Source of the DNA: Streptomyces sp. NBC_00236
GTDB taxonomy: Bacteria; Actinomycetota; Actinomycetes; Streptomycetales; Streptomycetaceae
DNA: 64,000 bases
Assembly (NCBI RefSeq): GCF_036195045.1
Contig: NZ_CP108100.1
Location: forward strand, 4,898,001 to 4,962,000
Direction: 5' to 3'
Shown in pieces: positions 25,397 to 33,232 of this stretch. Position numbers and translations under genes: made by a program. Below the pieces are notes generated by a model, which had not been told where the DNA came from, ran no database searches, and worked only from the letters and a program-made list of their open reading frames with translations. Within the stretch, counting starts at the first letter, position 1. The number at the start of each line of letters is the position of its first letter.

Positions 25397-26575
25397 TCAC
25401 CCCCGCCCCAGCACCACCGTCCCCGACGAGCAGAACCAGCCGCCCGTCCCCGACGCCACCGCCAGTTCCGGCAGCCGGCCCCCCGCCTTGCGCACCTGGC
25501 GGGCCCCCGCCTCGCCGCGGAGCTGGCGTACCGCCTCGACCAGCAGGAACAGTCCGCGCATTCCGGGGTGGCAGGCAGAGAGGCCGCCGCCGTCCGTGTT
25601 GACCGGGAGCTCGCCGGTGAGGCCCGTGCGGCCCTTCTCCACGAATGACCCGCCCTCGCCCTTCGCGCAGAAGCCCAGGTCCTCCAGCGTCACCAGCGTC
25701 ATATAGGTGAACGCGTCGTAGATCTCCGCCAGATCGATGTCCGCGGGCGTCACCCCCGCCCGTTCGAAGGCGAGGCGGCCGGACACGGCGGCGGGGGAGA
25801 CCGTGAAGTCGTCCCACTCCGACATGGTGGAGTGCGAGACGTGCTCGCCGGTGCCGAGGATCCAGACGGGGGCCTTCGCCGTGTCCGGTACGTACTCCTC
25901 GGCCGCCAGCAGCACCGCGCAGCCGCCGTCGCTGCGGATGCAGCAGTGCAGCTTCGTGAACGGGTCGGCGATCATCGGGCCCGACAGCACCTCGTCGACC
26001 GTGACCGGGGTGCGGAACATCGCGTCCGGGTTGGCCGCCGCGTTCGCCCGGGCCTGCACCGCCACCTCGGCGAGCTGCTCCAGTGTGGTGCCGTACTCGT
26101 GCATGTGGCGACGGGCGGCCATCGCGTACTTGGCGATCAGCGAGTGCCCGTACGGCACCTCGAACTGCAGCGGACCACGGGCCCCGAAGGAGAGGTTGGA
26201 CGTGCGGCGGCCCGCCTTGATGTCGGCGCGGGCCGTCGATCCGTACACCAGGAGGACGGCGTTGGCGCGGCCTGCCGCGATGGCGTCGGCCGCATGGGCC
26301 GCCATGACCTCCCACGTCGAGCCGCCTACCGAGGTGGAGTCCACCCAGGTCGGCTTCAGTCCCAGGTACTCGGCGACCTCGACCGGGGCGAGCGTGCCCA
26401 GGCCGGCGGAGGCGAAGCCGTCGACGACCGACCGGTCGAGGCCCGAGTCGGCGAGTGCCCGGCGGGCGGCCTGGGCGTGCAGGGCGTACGGGGTGGCCGT
26501 GTCGACGCGTCCGCAGTCGGCGAGGGATATGCCGACGGCAGCGACCTTGCGGCGGGAAGAGGGCGTGGCAGGCAT
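25397..26575 (-). CDS. thiolase-family (SCP-x type) acyltransferase/lipid-transfer protein
   Basis: This 392-residue protein resembles SCP-x thiolases: VAAVGISLADCGR at the start, YGSTARADIKAG, HMHEYGTTLEQLAEVAVQAR, DAFTYMTLVTLEDLGFCAKGEGG and NTDGGGLSACHPGM. These act in beta-oxidation of branched or cyclic acyl-CoAs, often with a DUF35 partner. The start has no visible Shine-Dalgarno, and operator CTGACGGTACATCAG ends 5 bases before it, so a leaderless transcript is plausible. It is divergent from the acyl-CoA dehydrogenase gene. Confidence 0.85.
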   Translation of the reverse strand: MPATPSSRRKVAAVGISLADCGRVDTATPYALHAQAARRALADSGLDRSVVDGFASAGLGTLAPVEVAEYLGLKPTWVDSTSVGGSTWEVMAAHAADAIAAGRANAVLLVYGSTARADIKAGRRTSNLSFGARGPLQFEVPYGHSLIAKYAMAARRHMHEYGTTLEQLAEVAVQARANAAANPDAMFRTPVTVDEVLSGPMIADPFTKLHCCIRSDGGCAVLLAAEEYVPDTAKAPVWILGTGEHVSHSTMSEWDDFTVSPAAVSGRLAFERAGVTPADIDLAEIYDAFTYMTLVTLEDLGFCAKGEGGSFVEKGRTGLTGELPVNTDGGGLSACHPGMRGLFLLVEAVRQLRGEAGARQVRKAGGRLPELAVASGTGGWFCSSGTVVLGRG

Positions 26576-26579
26576 GGAT

Positions 26580-26594
26580 CTGACGGTACATCAG
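26580..26594. promoter_or_regulatory. 15-bp palindromic operator, copy 1
   Basis: CTGACGGTACATCAG lies 5 bases upstream of the thiolase start, within ATCTGA...TCAGAT symmetry. It is one of four copies in the window of a CTGACGG-N3-RTCAG element, each before lipid-catabolism-type genes. The TetR protein at 28670-29317 is a candidate binder. Confidence 0.65.
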
Positions 26595-26686
26595 ATTTAT
26601 GGAAGGTGAACCGCCGTGCAGTGCGCGGATCTTGTGGCGCCTGTCGCTCTGCGAGACTCTGGGAATCTCGCTGCTTCCCCCCTAGC

Positions 26687-26701
26687 ATGACGGCCCGTCA
26701 G
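26687..26701. promoter_or_regulatory. 15-bp palindromic operator, copy 2
   Basis: ATGACGGCCCGTCAG lies 40 bases upstream of the acyl-CoA dehydrogenase start and differs from the other copies only in its first base and central triplet. TGACG-GCC-CGTCA is a perfect palindrome. Confidence 0.65.
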
Positions 26702-26740
26702 ATCGGAGGCCGTCGGCCTCCGAGGAGAAGGAGCCCGCCG

Positions 26741-27985
26741 ATGGATGCCGCCTTCACCGCGGAACAGGACGAGATCCGCCGCACCCTGCGTGACCTGCTG
26801 GCCGAACACGATGCGGGGAGGGCTGCGGCGACGCCGGACGAGTACGACACCGCCCTGTGGCACCGGCTCTCCCGGGAGCTCGGGCTGCCCGGACTCGCGC
26901 TCCCGAAGGAGTACGGAGGCGGGGGCCACGGCCCGGCCGAGCTCGCCGTCGCCCTGGAGGAGACCGGCCGGGCTCTGCTGCCGTCCCCGCTGCTCGCCAC
27001 CGCCGTACTCGCCGCCCCCCTGGTCCTCGCCCTCGGCACCGACGAGCAGCGTGCCGCCCTGCTGCCGCCCCTCGCGGCGGGCGAGCTCACCGCGGCCCTG
27101 GCCGTCCCCGGCGGCTCGCTCTCCACCGCGCTCGGCCTCACCGGCGATCTCACCGGCGGCGCCTGGGCGGGCGGCGGACGGGCGGGCGGCGTGCAGGCCC
27201 GGCCGGCCGGCGGCGACGGCGGGTGGCGGCTGTACGGGGAGGCCGCCCAGGTGCTGGACGGGCACAGCGCCGGACTGCTCCTGGTCGCCGCGCACACGGG
27301 CGGCTTTCCGCGCAGCCGCACCCTGCTGTTCCTGGTCAGGACCGACGGGCCGCAGCCGCCCGCCGGTCTCGTCCGCACCCGGCAGACCTCGCTCGACGTC
27401 ACCCGGCCGCTCGCCCGGATCGAACTGCGCGACACCGAGGCCGAACTCCTCGGCGCCGACGACGCCGTGGACGCGATCGCCGCGCTCGCGGCCACCGGGC
27501 GCACGGCGGCCGTCGCACTCGCCGCCGAGGCGGCCGGGGCGGCGGCGAGCGCACTGGAGCGGACGGCCGACCACGTCGGGGAGCGGGAGAAGTCCGGCAG
27601 GGCGGGCGGTGCCTTCCAGGCCGTGAAACTCCGCCTGGCGGACCTGTACGTACGTGTGCGCTCGGCCCGCTCCGCCGCGTACTACGCGGCCTGGGACCCG
27701 GAATCCGGCGGTCTCGCGCTCGCCCAGGCGCTGGAAGCGCTGCGGATCACCACCGCCGAGGCCGTGCAGCTGCACGGCGGCGCCGGCTTCACCTGGGAGG
27801 ACGAGGCGCGGCTGTACTTCAACCGGGCCGCGTCCGACGAGCTGCTCCTCGGCCCCGTGCACCGGCTCCGCGACCATGCGGCCGAGCGGGCCGGACTGTT
27901 CGGACAGGGGCAGGCCGGTCTGTTCGGGCAGGAGCGGGCCGGCGGCCCGGCGGGGTGCGGGCCGGCCGGTCAGGTGGCGGTCTGA
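26741..27985 (+). CDS. acyl-CoA dehydrogenase-family protein
   Basis: The ATG follows GGAGAAGGAG. The 414 residues have the ACAD layout: N-terminal helical domain (FTAEQDEIRRTLRDLL), middle beta domain, and C-terminal helices with ALEALRITTAEAVQLHGGAGFTWEDE, the FAD-contacting QLHGGxGFTWE motif. It resembles FadE subunits that act on bulky ring-type acyl-CoAs, often as heteromers; no partner subunit is adjacent. The last 30 residues repeat GLFGQ twice and look like a recent extension. It overlaps the next gene (TGATG). Confidence 0.88.
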   Translation: MDAAFTAEQDEIRRTLRDLLAEHDAGRAAATPDEYDTALWHRLSRELGLPGLALPKEYGGGGHGPAELAVALEETGRALLPSPLLATAVLAAPLVLALGTDEQRAALLPPLAAGELTAALAVPGGSLSTALGLTGDLTGGAWAGGGRAGGVQARPAGGDGGWRLYGEAAQVLDGHSAGLLLVAAHTGGFPRSRTLLFLVRTDGPQPPAGLVRTRQTSLDVTRPLARIELRDTEAELLGADDAVDAIAALAATGRTAAVALAAEAAGAAASALERTADHVGEREKSGRAGGAFQAVKLRLADLYVRVRSARSAAYYAAWDPESGGLALAQALEALRITTAEAVQLHGGAGFTWEDEARLYFNRAASDELLLGPVHRLRDHAAERAGLFGQGQAGLFGQERAGGPAGCGPAGQVAV

Positions 27986-28536
27986 TGGCGCCCGGGGTCC
28001 GGCTCGTCCAGAAGGTGTCCTCGACCCGCGTCTTCGCGCGGATCGCCCCGCACGTCGTGCCCGCCATGGACCGCACCGTGCACCGGCTCACCCGTGGCCG
28101 GGTGCTGCTCAGCGCGCAGATGCTGCCGGGGGTGGTGCTGACGGTGCCGGGGGCGCGCAGCGGGCAGCTCAGGACGACCCCGCTGGCCTGCATGCCGCAG
28201 CCGGGTGACGGCGGTCCGGGCCACTGGATCCTGGTCGGCAGCAACTTCGGCCGTCCGGGGCATCCCGCCTGGACGGCGAACCTGCTGGCGCACCCGGAGG
28301 CGGCCGTCATCAACTGGAAGGGCCGCGACATTCCCGTACGGGCACGGCTGCTGGCGGGGGAGGAGCGGGCCGGGGTGTGGGAGGCGGCGCTGAAGTTCTG
28401 GCCGCCCTATGCCGCGTACCAGGCCCGGATCGACCGGGAGATCCGGCTGTTCCGGCTGGATGCGGTGGATCGGGTGGATGGGGCGGAGCCGGTGGACGGG
28501 GCGGATGCGGTGGAGGGGTGCGACGGTCCTGCGTGA
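27985..28536 (+). CDS. deazaflavin (F420)-dependent nitroreductase-family protein
   Basis: The start ATG overlaps the upstream stop. The 183-residue protein has the split-barrel Ddn family pattern: GRVLLSAQMLPGVVLTVPGARSG, LRTTPLACMP, VGSNFGRPGHPAWTANLLAHPEA and FWPPYAAYQARIDREI near the C-terminus. Such proteins use F420 or bind FMN to reduce diverse substrates. Coupling to the acyl-CoA dehydrogenase suggests a reduction step in the same catabolic route (inference). The last 25 residues are a low-complexity Asp/Val/Gly tail. Confidence 0.88.
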   Translation: MAPGVRLVQKVSSTRVFARIAPHVVPAMDRTVHRLTRGRVLLSAQMLPGVVLTVPGARSGQLRTTPLACMPQPGDGGPGHWILVGSNFGRPGHPAWTANLLAHPEAAVINWKGRDIPVRARLLAGEERAGVWEAALKFWPPYAAYQARIDREIRLFRLDAVDRVDGAEPVDGADAVEGCDGPA

Positions 28537-28570
28537 TCTCCGGTGTGATGTCCGGAGGTGTCCGGGAACG

Positions 28571-28604
28571 CCGACGGCGGACCACATGCGTGGTCCGCCG
28601 TCGG
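28571..28604 (+). terminator. strong hairpin terminator after the ACAD operon
   Basis: A perfect 15-bp stem (CCGACGGCGGACCAC at 28571-28585 with its complement at 28590-28604) closes a 4-base ATGC loop, 34 bases after the nitroreductase-family stop. It also lies downstream of the convergent TetR gene (stop at 28670), so it may serve both strands. Confidence 0.85.
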
Positions 28605-28669
28605 TGAGACAGGACCTGGGGCGCCCGGGATCACCGCGCGTCACCCAGTACGGGGTTCCGGCGCGGGCG

Positions 28670-29317
28670 CTACTTCGTGGGCTTCTTGCCGGTGATGCCC
28701 AGATGCACCAACAGCGCGAGGTTCGGCTTGAGTTCGGCCTGCTTGACGCCCCAGGTGGTGAAGCCCTTCTGGTGCGAGGCGACGGCGGCCAGCATCGCGA
28801 CCAGGGAGCCCGCCATCGCCGCGGCGCTGACGTCCTTGTCGACCTTGCCCTTGGCCTGGAGCTCCTTGACCGAGTCCGTAAGGGAGTTGGTGACGGAGTT
28901 CAGGATCTTCATGCGGATCTTGTAGAACCGCTTGTCGCCCTCGGCGGCACCGAGGTCGACCACGCGCAGAATGGCGTCGTTGCGCCGCCAGAAGTCGAGG
29001 AATCCCTCGACGAGTTCTTCGGCTGCCTGCCATCCGGATTTTCCGACCCAGGAGCGTCCGGCGACCAGTTCGGTGAGTCCGGCGCCCTCCTTGGCCATCT
29101 CTTCGGCGATTTCGAGGACGGCGCCCTCGACGTCGGGGAAGTACTGGTAGAAGGTTGCGGGTGAAGTCCCCGCCTTCCGGGCGACGTCGATGACTTTGAC
29201 GTCCCGGTACGGCGAGGAGCTGAGCATCTCGCTGAGGCAGTCGAGCAGCTTCTGCCGCGTCGCCTGTCCTCGCCGACCGGCCACGCGGCCGTCGACGGTG
29301 CGTACTTGTCCTGTCAT
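28670..29317 (-). CDS. TetR-family regulator, candidate controller of the acyl-CoA regulon
   Basis: This 215-residue protein has an N-terminal HTH (DVKVIDVARKAGTSPATFYQYF, residues about 37-58) and a helical C-terminal domain with FLDFWRRNDAILRVVDLGA. From memory the gene upstream of kbpA-afsK in S. coelicolor is also a TetR gene. It is convergent with the acyl-CoA dehydrogenase operon. The start region carries CGTCAG and CGACGG half-sites (29320-29336), weakly like the 15-bp operators nearby. The ligand may be an acyl-CoA; this is a guess from context. Confidence 0.88.
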   Translation of the reverse strand: MTGQVRTVDGRVAGRRGQATRQKLLDCLSEMLSSSPYRDVKVIDVARKAGTSPATFYQYFPDVEGAVLEIAEEMAKEGAGLTELVAGRSWVGKSGWQAAEELVEGFLDFWRRNDAILRVVDLGAAEGDKRFYKIRMKILNSVTNSLTDSVKELQAKGKVDKDVSAAAMAGSLVAMLAAVASHQKGFTTWGVKQAELKPNLALLVHLGITGKKPTK

Positions 29318-29460
29318 GCCGTCAGCTTACCGACGGGTGATCGGAGCGCGATTCGGCCGACTGCAAATGGGGAGTGCGGCAGGTGCGGTGGGGGGAGTGG
29401 GGGGATTTCGGGGGATGCGCCCCAGGGGTGCACCGCCGGTTCTCCACGGTCTGACTAGTG

Positions 29461-29494
29461 TTATCAACAGCCTGTGGACAACTTCGGTGGATAA
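29461..29494. other. cluster of three DnaA-box-like sequences
   Basis: TTATCAACA (29461-29469), TGTGGACAA (29473-29481, the complement of the preferred Streptomyces box TTGTCCACA) and GGTGGATAA (29486-29494) occur within 34 bases. This AT-rich island stands out in the 374-base gap 29318-29691. No dnaA or dnaN is nearby, so it is not oriC. It may titrate DnaA or make the neighbouring promoter DnaA-responsive. Confidence 0.55.
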
Positions 29495-29593
29495 CTTTCC
29501 GTAACGAGGGTGCGCGCGGCGTGCGTATCGAAAATGTGTTCGCATCGGAGGGGCTGGGGCGCGGGCGGGCCGGTGCGCGGCTACGTTGGGTGT

Positions 29594-29673
29594 GACGAGC
29601 GTCACCACGGACGAGCGTCACCACGGACGAGCGTCACCACGGACGAGCGTCACCACGGATGAGCGTCACCACG
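29594..29673 (+). repeat. five 16-bp iterons upstream of kbpA
   Basis: GACGAGCGTCACCACG is repeated head to tail at 29594, 29610, 29626, 29642 and 29658; the last copy has one change (GATGAGC). The array ends 18 bases before the start of the double-VOC gene and overlaps its likely promoter/leader. Sixteen bases is about 1.5 helical turns, so successive copies alternate faces. It could be a regulator-binding array or a simple slippage repeat. Confidence 0.92.
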
Positions 29674-29691
29674 ACGGAAGGATCCGGGCCC

Positions 29692-30492
29692 ATGGCCGCA
29701 TTCGCGCAGTCCGCCCCGTGCTGGGTGGATGTGCAGCTCCCCGACCTCGAAGCGGGCAAGCGCTTCTACGGTGAGCTCTTCGGCTGGACCTTCCGGGCGG
29801 GCGACGGGCCGTACGCGGACGCCCTCAGCGGCGGCGCTCTCGTGGCCGCCCTCGCCGCCAAGCAGGACGGCCGGATGCCGACGGCCTGGGGCGTCTACTT
29901 CGCCACCGACGACATCACCGCCTCCGTCGCCCGGATCCGCGAAAACGGCGGCCAGGTGATCACGGACCCCGTCCGGGCCGGCCGGTCCGGGGTGCTCGCC
30001 CAGGCCGCAGACCCCGGCGGTGCGGTGTTCGGCCTCTGGCAGGCGGGTGAGCGCAAGGGCTTCCAGAAGCAGAACGAGCCCGGCTCCTTCTGCTGGACCG
30101 AGGTCTACACCCGCCAGAAGGACCGGGTCGACGCCTTCTACGAGGAGGTCTTCGGCTTCAGGTCGGCGGAGCTCGACGAGTCCGGCACCGGCGACCCGGG
30201 CACCGCCGAGTCGGGCGTCGACTTCCGCATGTGGTCCCCGGCCGGCACCGAACCGGGCCCCGACACGGCGGTCGGCGGGCGCAGCGTCATCACGGACGCG
30301 TTCCCCGCCGTGATGCCCAGCTACTTCCTCACCTACTTCGCCGTGGCGGACTGCGACGCGTCGGCCGAGACCGTCAAACGGCTCGGCGGCCGCGTCTCCG
30401 AGCCGCCCTTCGACATCCCCTACGGGCGGATGGCGGTCCTCCAGGACGACCAGGGCGCCGTGTTCGCCGTACTTCAGCCGCCGGTGTCCTGA
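29692..30492 (+). CDS. kbpA: double-VOC-domain protein, probable AfsK-binding protein KbpA
   Basis: ATG 29692 is preceded by GGAAGGA; an earlier ATG at 29659 lies in the repeat array and lacks an RBS. The 266 residues are two VOC (glyoxalase/bleomycin-resistance) modules: CWVDVQLPDLEAGKRFYGELFGW and CWTEVYTRQKDRVDAFYEEVFGF. From memory, S. coelicolor kbpA lies directly upstream of afsK, encodes a protein of about 250 residues annotated as hydroxylase-like, and inhibits AfsK autophosphorylation. Identity is inferred from position, size and domain type. A metal-dependent lyase or dioxygenase activity is the alternative. Confidence 0.7.
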   Translation: MAAFAQSAPCWVDVQLPDLEAGKRFYGELFGWTFRAGDGPYADALSGGALVAALAAKQDGRMPTAWGVYFATDDITASVARIRENGGQVITDPVRAGRSGVLAQAADPGGAVFGLWQAGERKGFQKQNEPGSFCWTEVYTRQKDRVDAFYEEVFGFRSAELDESGTGDPGTAESGVDFRMWSPAGTEPGPDTAVGGRSVITDAFPAVMPSYFLTYFAVADCDASAETVKRLGGRVSEPPFDIPYGRMAVLQDDQGAVFAVLQPPVS

Positions 30493-30669
30493 TACGGGGC
30501 AAAGTGAGCCGGGACACCCCGATCCGCCCCCGGGTTCGCAACCGGGGCCCGGGCCAGGAACAATCGGGGTGCGCACCGCCGAGTGGTGCCCACTGATGAG
30601 ACGCTGCACACGGCGGGTTTTTCGCGGACCTCTCCTCAACCGAGGTCCGTACGGGGAGGTGGCAGGCAA

Positions 30670-33006
30670 GTGGTGGAGCAGCTGACGCAGCACGACCCGA
30701 GGCGGATCGGTCCGTTCGAGGTGCTGGGACGGCTCGGGGCCGGTGGCATGGGGCTGGTCTATCTCGCCCGCTCGGCGTCCGGCCGACGGGTGGCGATCAA
30801 GACGGTCCGTACGGAACTGGCCGAGGACCAGCTGTTCCGGGTCCGCTTCACGCGTGAGGTGGAGGCCGCCCGAGCCGTCAGCGGTTTCTACACGGCCGCC
30901 GTGGTCGACGCCGACCCGCGCGCCGCGGTGCCCTGGCTCGCCACCGCCTACGTGCCCGCGCCCTCCCTCGAGGAGATAGTGAATGAGTGCGGGCCGATGC
31001 CGACGCAGGCCGTGCGCTGGCTGGCGGCGGGCATCGCGGAGGCCCTCCAGTCCATCCACGGGGCGAAGCTCGTCCACCGCGACATGAAGCCGTCCAACGT
31101 GCTCGTCGTCGAGGACGGCCCCCGGGTGATCGACTTCGGGATCGCGTCCGGTGTCTCCAACACCCGGCTCACCATGACGAACGTCGCCGTGGGCACACCG
31201 GCGTACATGTCGCCCGAGCAGGCGCGTGACTCGCGCAGCGTCACCGGCGCGAGCGACATCTTCTCGCTCGGCTCGACCCTCGTCTTCGCCGCGACCGGCC
31301 ATGCCCCGTTCCACGGGGCCAACCCGGTCGAGACGGTCTTCATGCTGCTGCGCGAGGGCCCGGACGTGAGCGGTCTGCCCGACGACCTGCGGTCGCTGAT
31401 CGAGTCGTGCATGCAGATGGACGCCTCGATGCGGCCCACCCCCGCCGAACTGCAGGCCCAGCTCTCCCCGCACCTCTTCGCCTCCGGCAGCGACGACAGC
31501 GGCACGGCCTCGGCCTGGCTGCCGGCCTCCGCGACCGCGATGATCGAACAGCGCCGCGGCGGCGGACGCGCGGTCGCCGTCGCGCCCGCACCCGTTCCTC
31601 CCGCGCCTGTCCCTCCCGCACCCGTGGCGCCGCCCGCGCAGCCGCCGGCCCACGTGTCCGACGGTGGTCCGGTGCGGCTGTCCGGTGTGCACGTGCCGAT
31701 CGGTCCGGGCCCGCGCGCCCAGGACGTACGTGGCTCGGCGGCCACCGCCGAGGCCGGTCCGGCGACCGGCTGGGTGCGACCACCCGCCGGGGTGAACGGG
31801 GCAGTCACCGCCCCGACCGCGCCCGTACCCGCTCCCGCGCAGGCGCCCGACAGCGCGCCCGAGGGCCCGGGGCGCTGGCGGCCCTGGCGGTTCCGGATGT
31901 CGAACGACGTGTGGGGGACGCCGGTCGTCGTCGGTGACTTGCTGTACGTCACCTCCTTCGAGGTGCACGCGCTGGACACCGGCAACGGCCGGCGCCAGTT
32001 CAAGACCCGTGACGTGGCCTGGGCGATGGCCGTGGACGGCGGCAGCATCCTCGCCTCCGACGGCCCGTCCCTCTACGCCCTGGACGCCACGACCGGCACC
32101 GAGCGCTGGCGGCTTCAGTCCGACGCGTGGGTGTACTCCCTCAAGGCCGAACGCGGCACGGTCGTCACCGGTACGCGGGGCGGCGGCGTCCAGGCGTGGG
32201 AGGCTTCCACGGGCGAGCGGCTCTGGGAGATCCACGGCGCGCAGACGGACTTCGAGACGGCGGAGGCCGGACCGGCGCTGCACGACGGCACGGTCTACCT
32301 CTGGCAGGACGCCCGGCTGCGGGCCGTCGACGCCCGCACCGGCATTGAGCGCTGGTCCTACCCGGTCGGCGACGCGGCCTCCTGCGGCGGGGTGCCCGTC
32401 CGGGTGACCCCGGCGGCGGACGGCTACGTGTACGTCTCGGCGGGGACCCGGGTCCTGGCCGTGGACATCGCCTCGGGCCATGTGCGCTGGCACTTCGAGT
32501 CCCCGGCCGTCTTCCTCTCCCCGCCCGCCTTCGTCCCCGGCCCGGCCGTCACCGGCGGCGGGGTGTACCTCGCGGACTACCTCGGCACGGTGTACGCCCT
32601 CGACGCCTCGACCGGCAAGGACCGCTGGCGCATCGCCACCGAGTCCCGCCAGTCCATCGAGCCGGTGCTGGTGGTGGCGGGCAACGTGCACGTCGGCAGC
32701 GGCAGCGCGCTGTACACGCTGGACGCGGTCACGGGCACCCCGAAGTGGCGGTTCGCCGCGGGCGGCGAGGTGGTGGGCGCGCCGGTCGTCGCCGACGGCC
32801 GTGTCCACTTCGGCTCGGCCGACCATGTGCTCTACACCCTGGACGCGGCGGGCGGCCAGCTCCGCTGGAAGCTGGCCACGGGCGGCGAGATCACGGGGTC
32901 GCCGGTGGCGCAGGGCGGGGTGGTCTATGCGTGCAGCAAGGACCGCTGCGTGTACGCGCTGGACGCGCTGAAGGGCACGGGCACGGGGAACCGGGCCCGC
33001 GCGTAA
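30670..33006 (+). CDS. afsK: AfsK-type serine/threonine kinase with PQQ beta-propeller
   Basis: GTG 30670 (or 30673) follows GGGGAGG. Residues about 10-265 are a Hanks-type kinase: GRLGAGGMGLVYLARS glycine loop, invariant Lys in VAIKTV, HRDMKPSNVLV catalytic loop, DFGIASG and SPEQA. A Pro-rich linker (295-410) has no transmembrane helix. Residues 420-778 are PQQ-like propeller blades (repeated LYxLDAxTGxxRWR). This is the AfsK layout; AfsK phosphorylates AfsR, whose gene lies 9 kb downstream. S. coelicolor AfsK is about 800 residues, matching the 778 here. Confidence 0.9.
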   Translation: MVEQLTQHDPRRIGPFEVLGRLGAGGMGLVYLARSASGRRVAIKTVRTELAEDQLFRVRFTREVEAARAVSGFYTAAVVDADPRAAVPWLATAYVPAPSLEEIVNECGPMPTQAVRWLAAGIAEALQSIHGAKLVHRDMKPSNVLVVEDGPRVIDFGIASGVSNTRLTMTNVAVGTPAYMSPEQARDSRSVTGASDIFSLGSTLVFAATGHAPFHGANPVETVFMLLREGPDVSGLPDDLRSLIESCMQMDASMRPTPAELQAQLSPHLFASGSDDSGTASAWLPASATAMIEQRRGGGRAVAVAPAPVPPAPVPPAPVAPPAQPPAHVSDGGPVRLSGVHVPIGPGPRAQDVRGSAATAEAGPATGWVRPPAGVNGAVTAPTAPVPAPAQAPDSAPEGPGRWRPWRFRMSNDVWGTPVVVGDLLYVTSFEVHALDTGNGRRQFKTRDVAWAMAVDGGSILASDGPSLYALDATTGTERWRLQSDAWVYSLKAERGTVVTGTRGGGVQAWEASTGERLWEIHGAQTDFETAEAGPALHDGTVYLWQDARLRAVDARTGIERWSYPVGDAASCGGVPVRVTPAADGYVYVSAGTRVLAVDIASGHVRWHFESPAVFLSPPAFVPGPAVTGGGVYLADYLGTVYALDASTGKDRWRIATESRQSIEPVLVVAGNVHVGSGSALYTLDAVTGTPKWRFAAGGEVVGAPVVADGRVHFGSADHVLYTLDAAGGQLRWKLATGGEITGSPVAQGGVVYACSKDRCVYALDALKGTGTGNRARA

Positions 33007-33020
33007 CCCTTCCCGACCCG

Positions 33021-33140
33021 GGCTTGGCCGCCCACCCCGGCCCGTCCGAGGGCCGCGCCGCCCGCCCCGGGGCGTCCGGGGGCCGCGCCGCCCGCCCCGG
33101 GGCGTCCGGGGGCTGGGCCGCCCACCTCCAGCCCGTCCGG
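33021..33140. repeat. four 30-bp tandem units after afsK
   Basis: Units start at 33021, 33051, 33081 and 33111; the middle two are identical (GGCCGCGCCGCCCGCCCCGG ...) and the outer two are diverged. The last merges into the GCCCGTCCGG element described next. The block sits in the 208-base gap between afsK and the convergent membrane gene. Confidence 0.85.
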
Positions 33141-33232
33141 CGTTTGAGGACGGAACCGGGGATGTGGTGGGCGGTACACAGAGGGTCCGGGGGCGCCCGG
33201 TGGCCGCTTCGTCCTCAATCGCCGGACGGGCT
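33130..33232. terminator. Streptomyces intergenic inverted repeat between convergent genes
   Basis: Arms at 33130-33152 and 33210-33232 pair at 22 of 23 positions around a 57-base loop. Both carry the sequence related to GTCCTCAATCGCCGGACGG, common between Streptomyces genes. It lies between afsK and the convergent membrane gene and probably terminates both. The right arm supplies the last codons and stop of that membrane gene. Confidence 0.75.

Noticed and set aside
29461..29494. Chromosomal origin of replication
   Set aside because: Only three DnaA-box-like sites are present, and dnaA, dnaN and the usual many-box array are absent.
33021..33140. CRISPR array
   Set aside because: Four adjacent GC-rich units without unique spacers and no cas genes.
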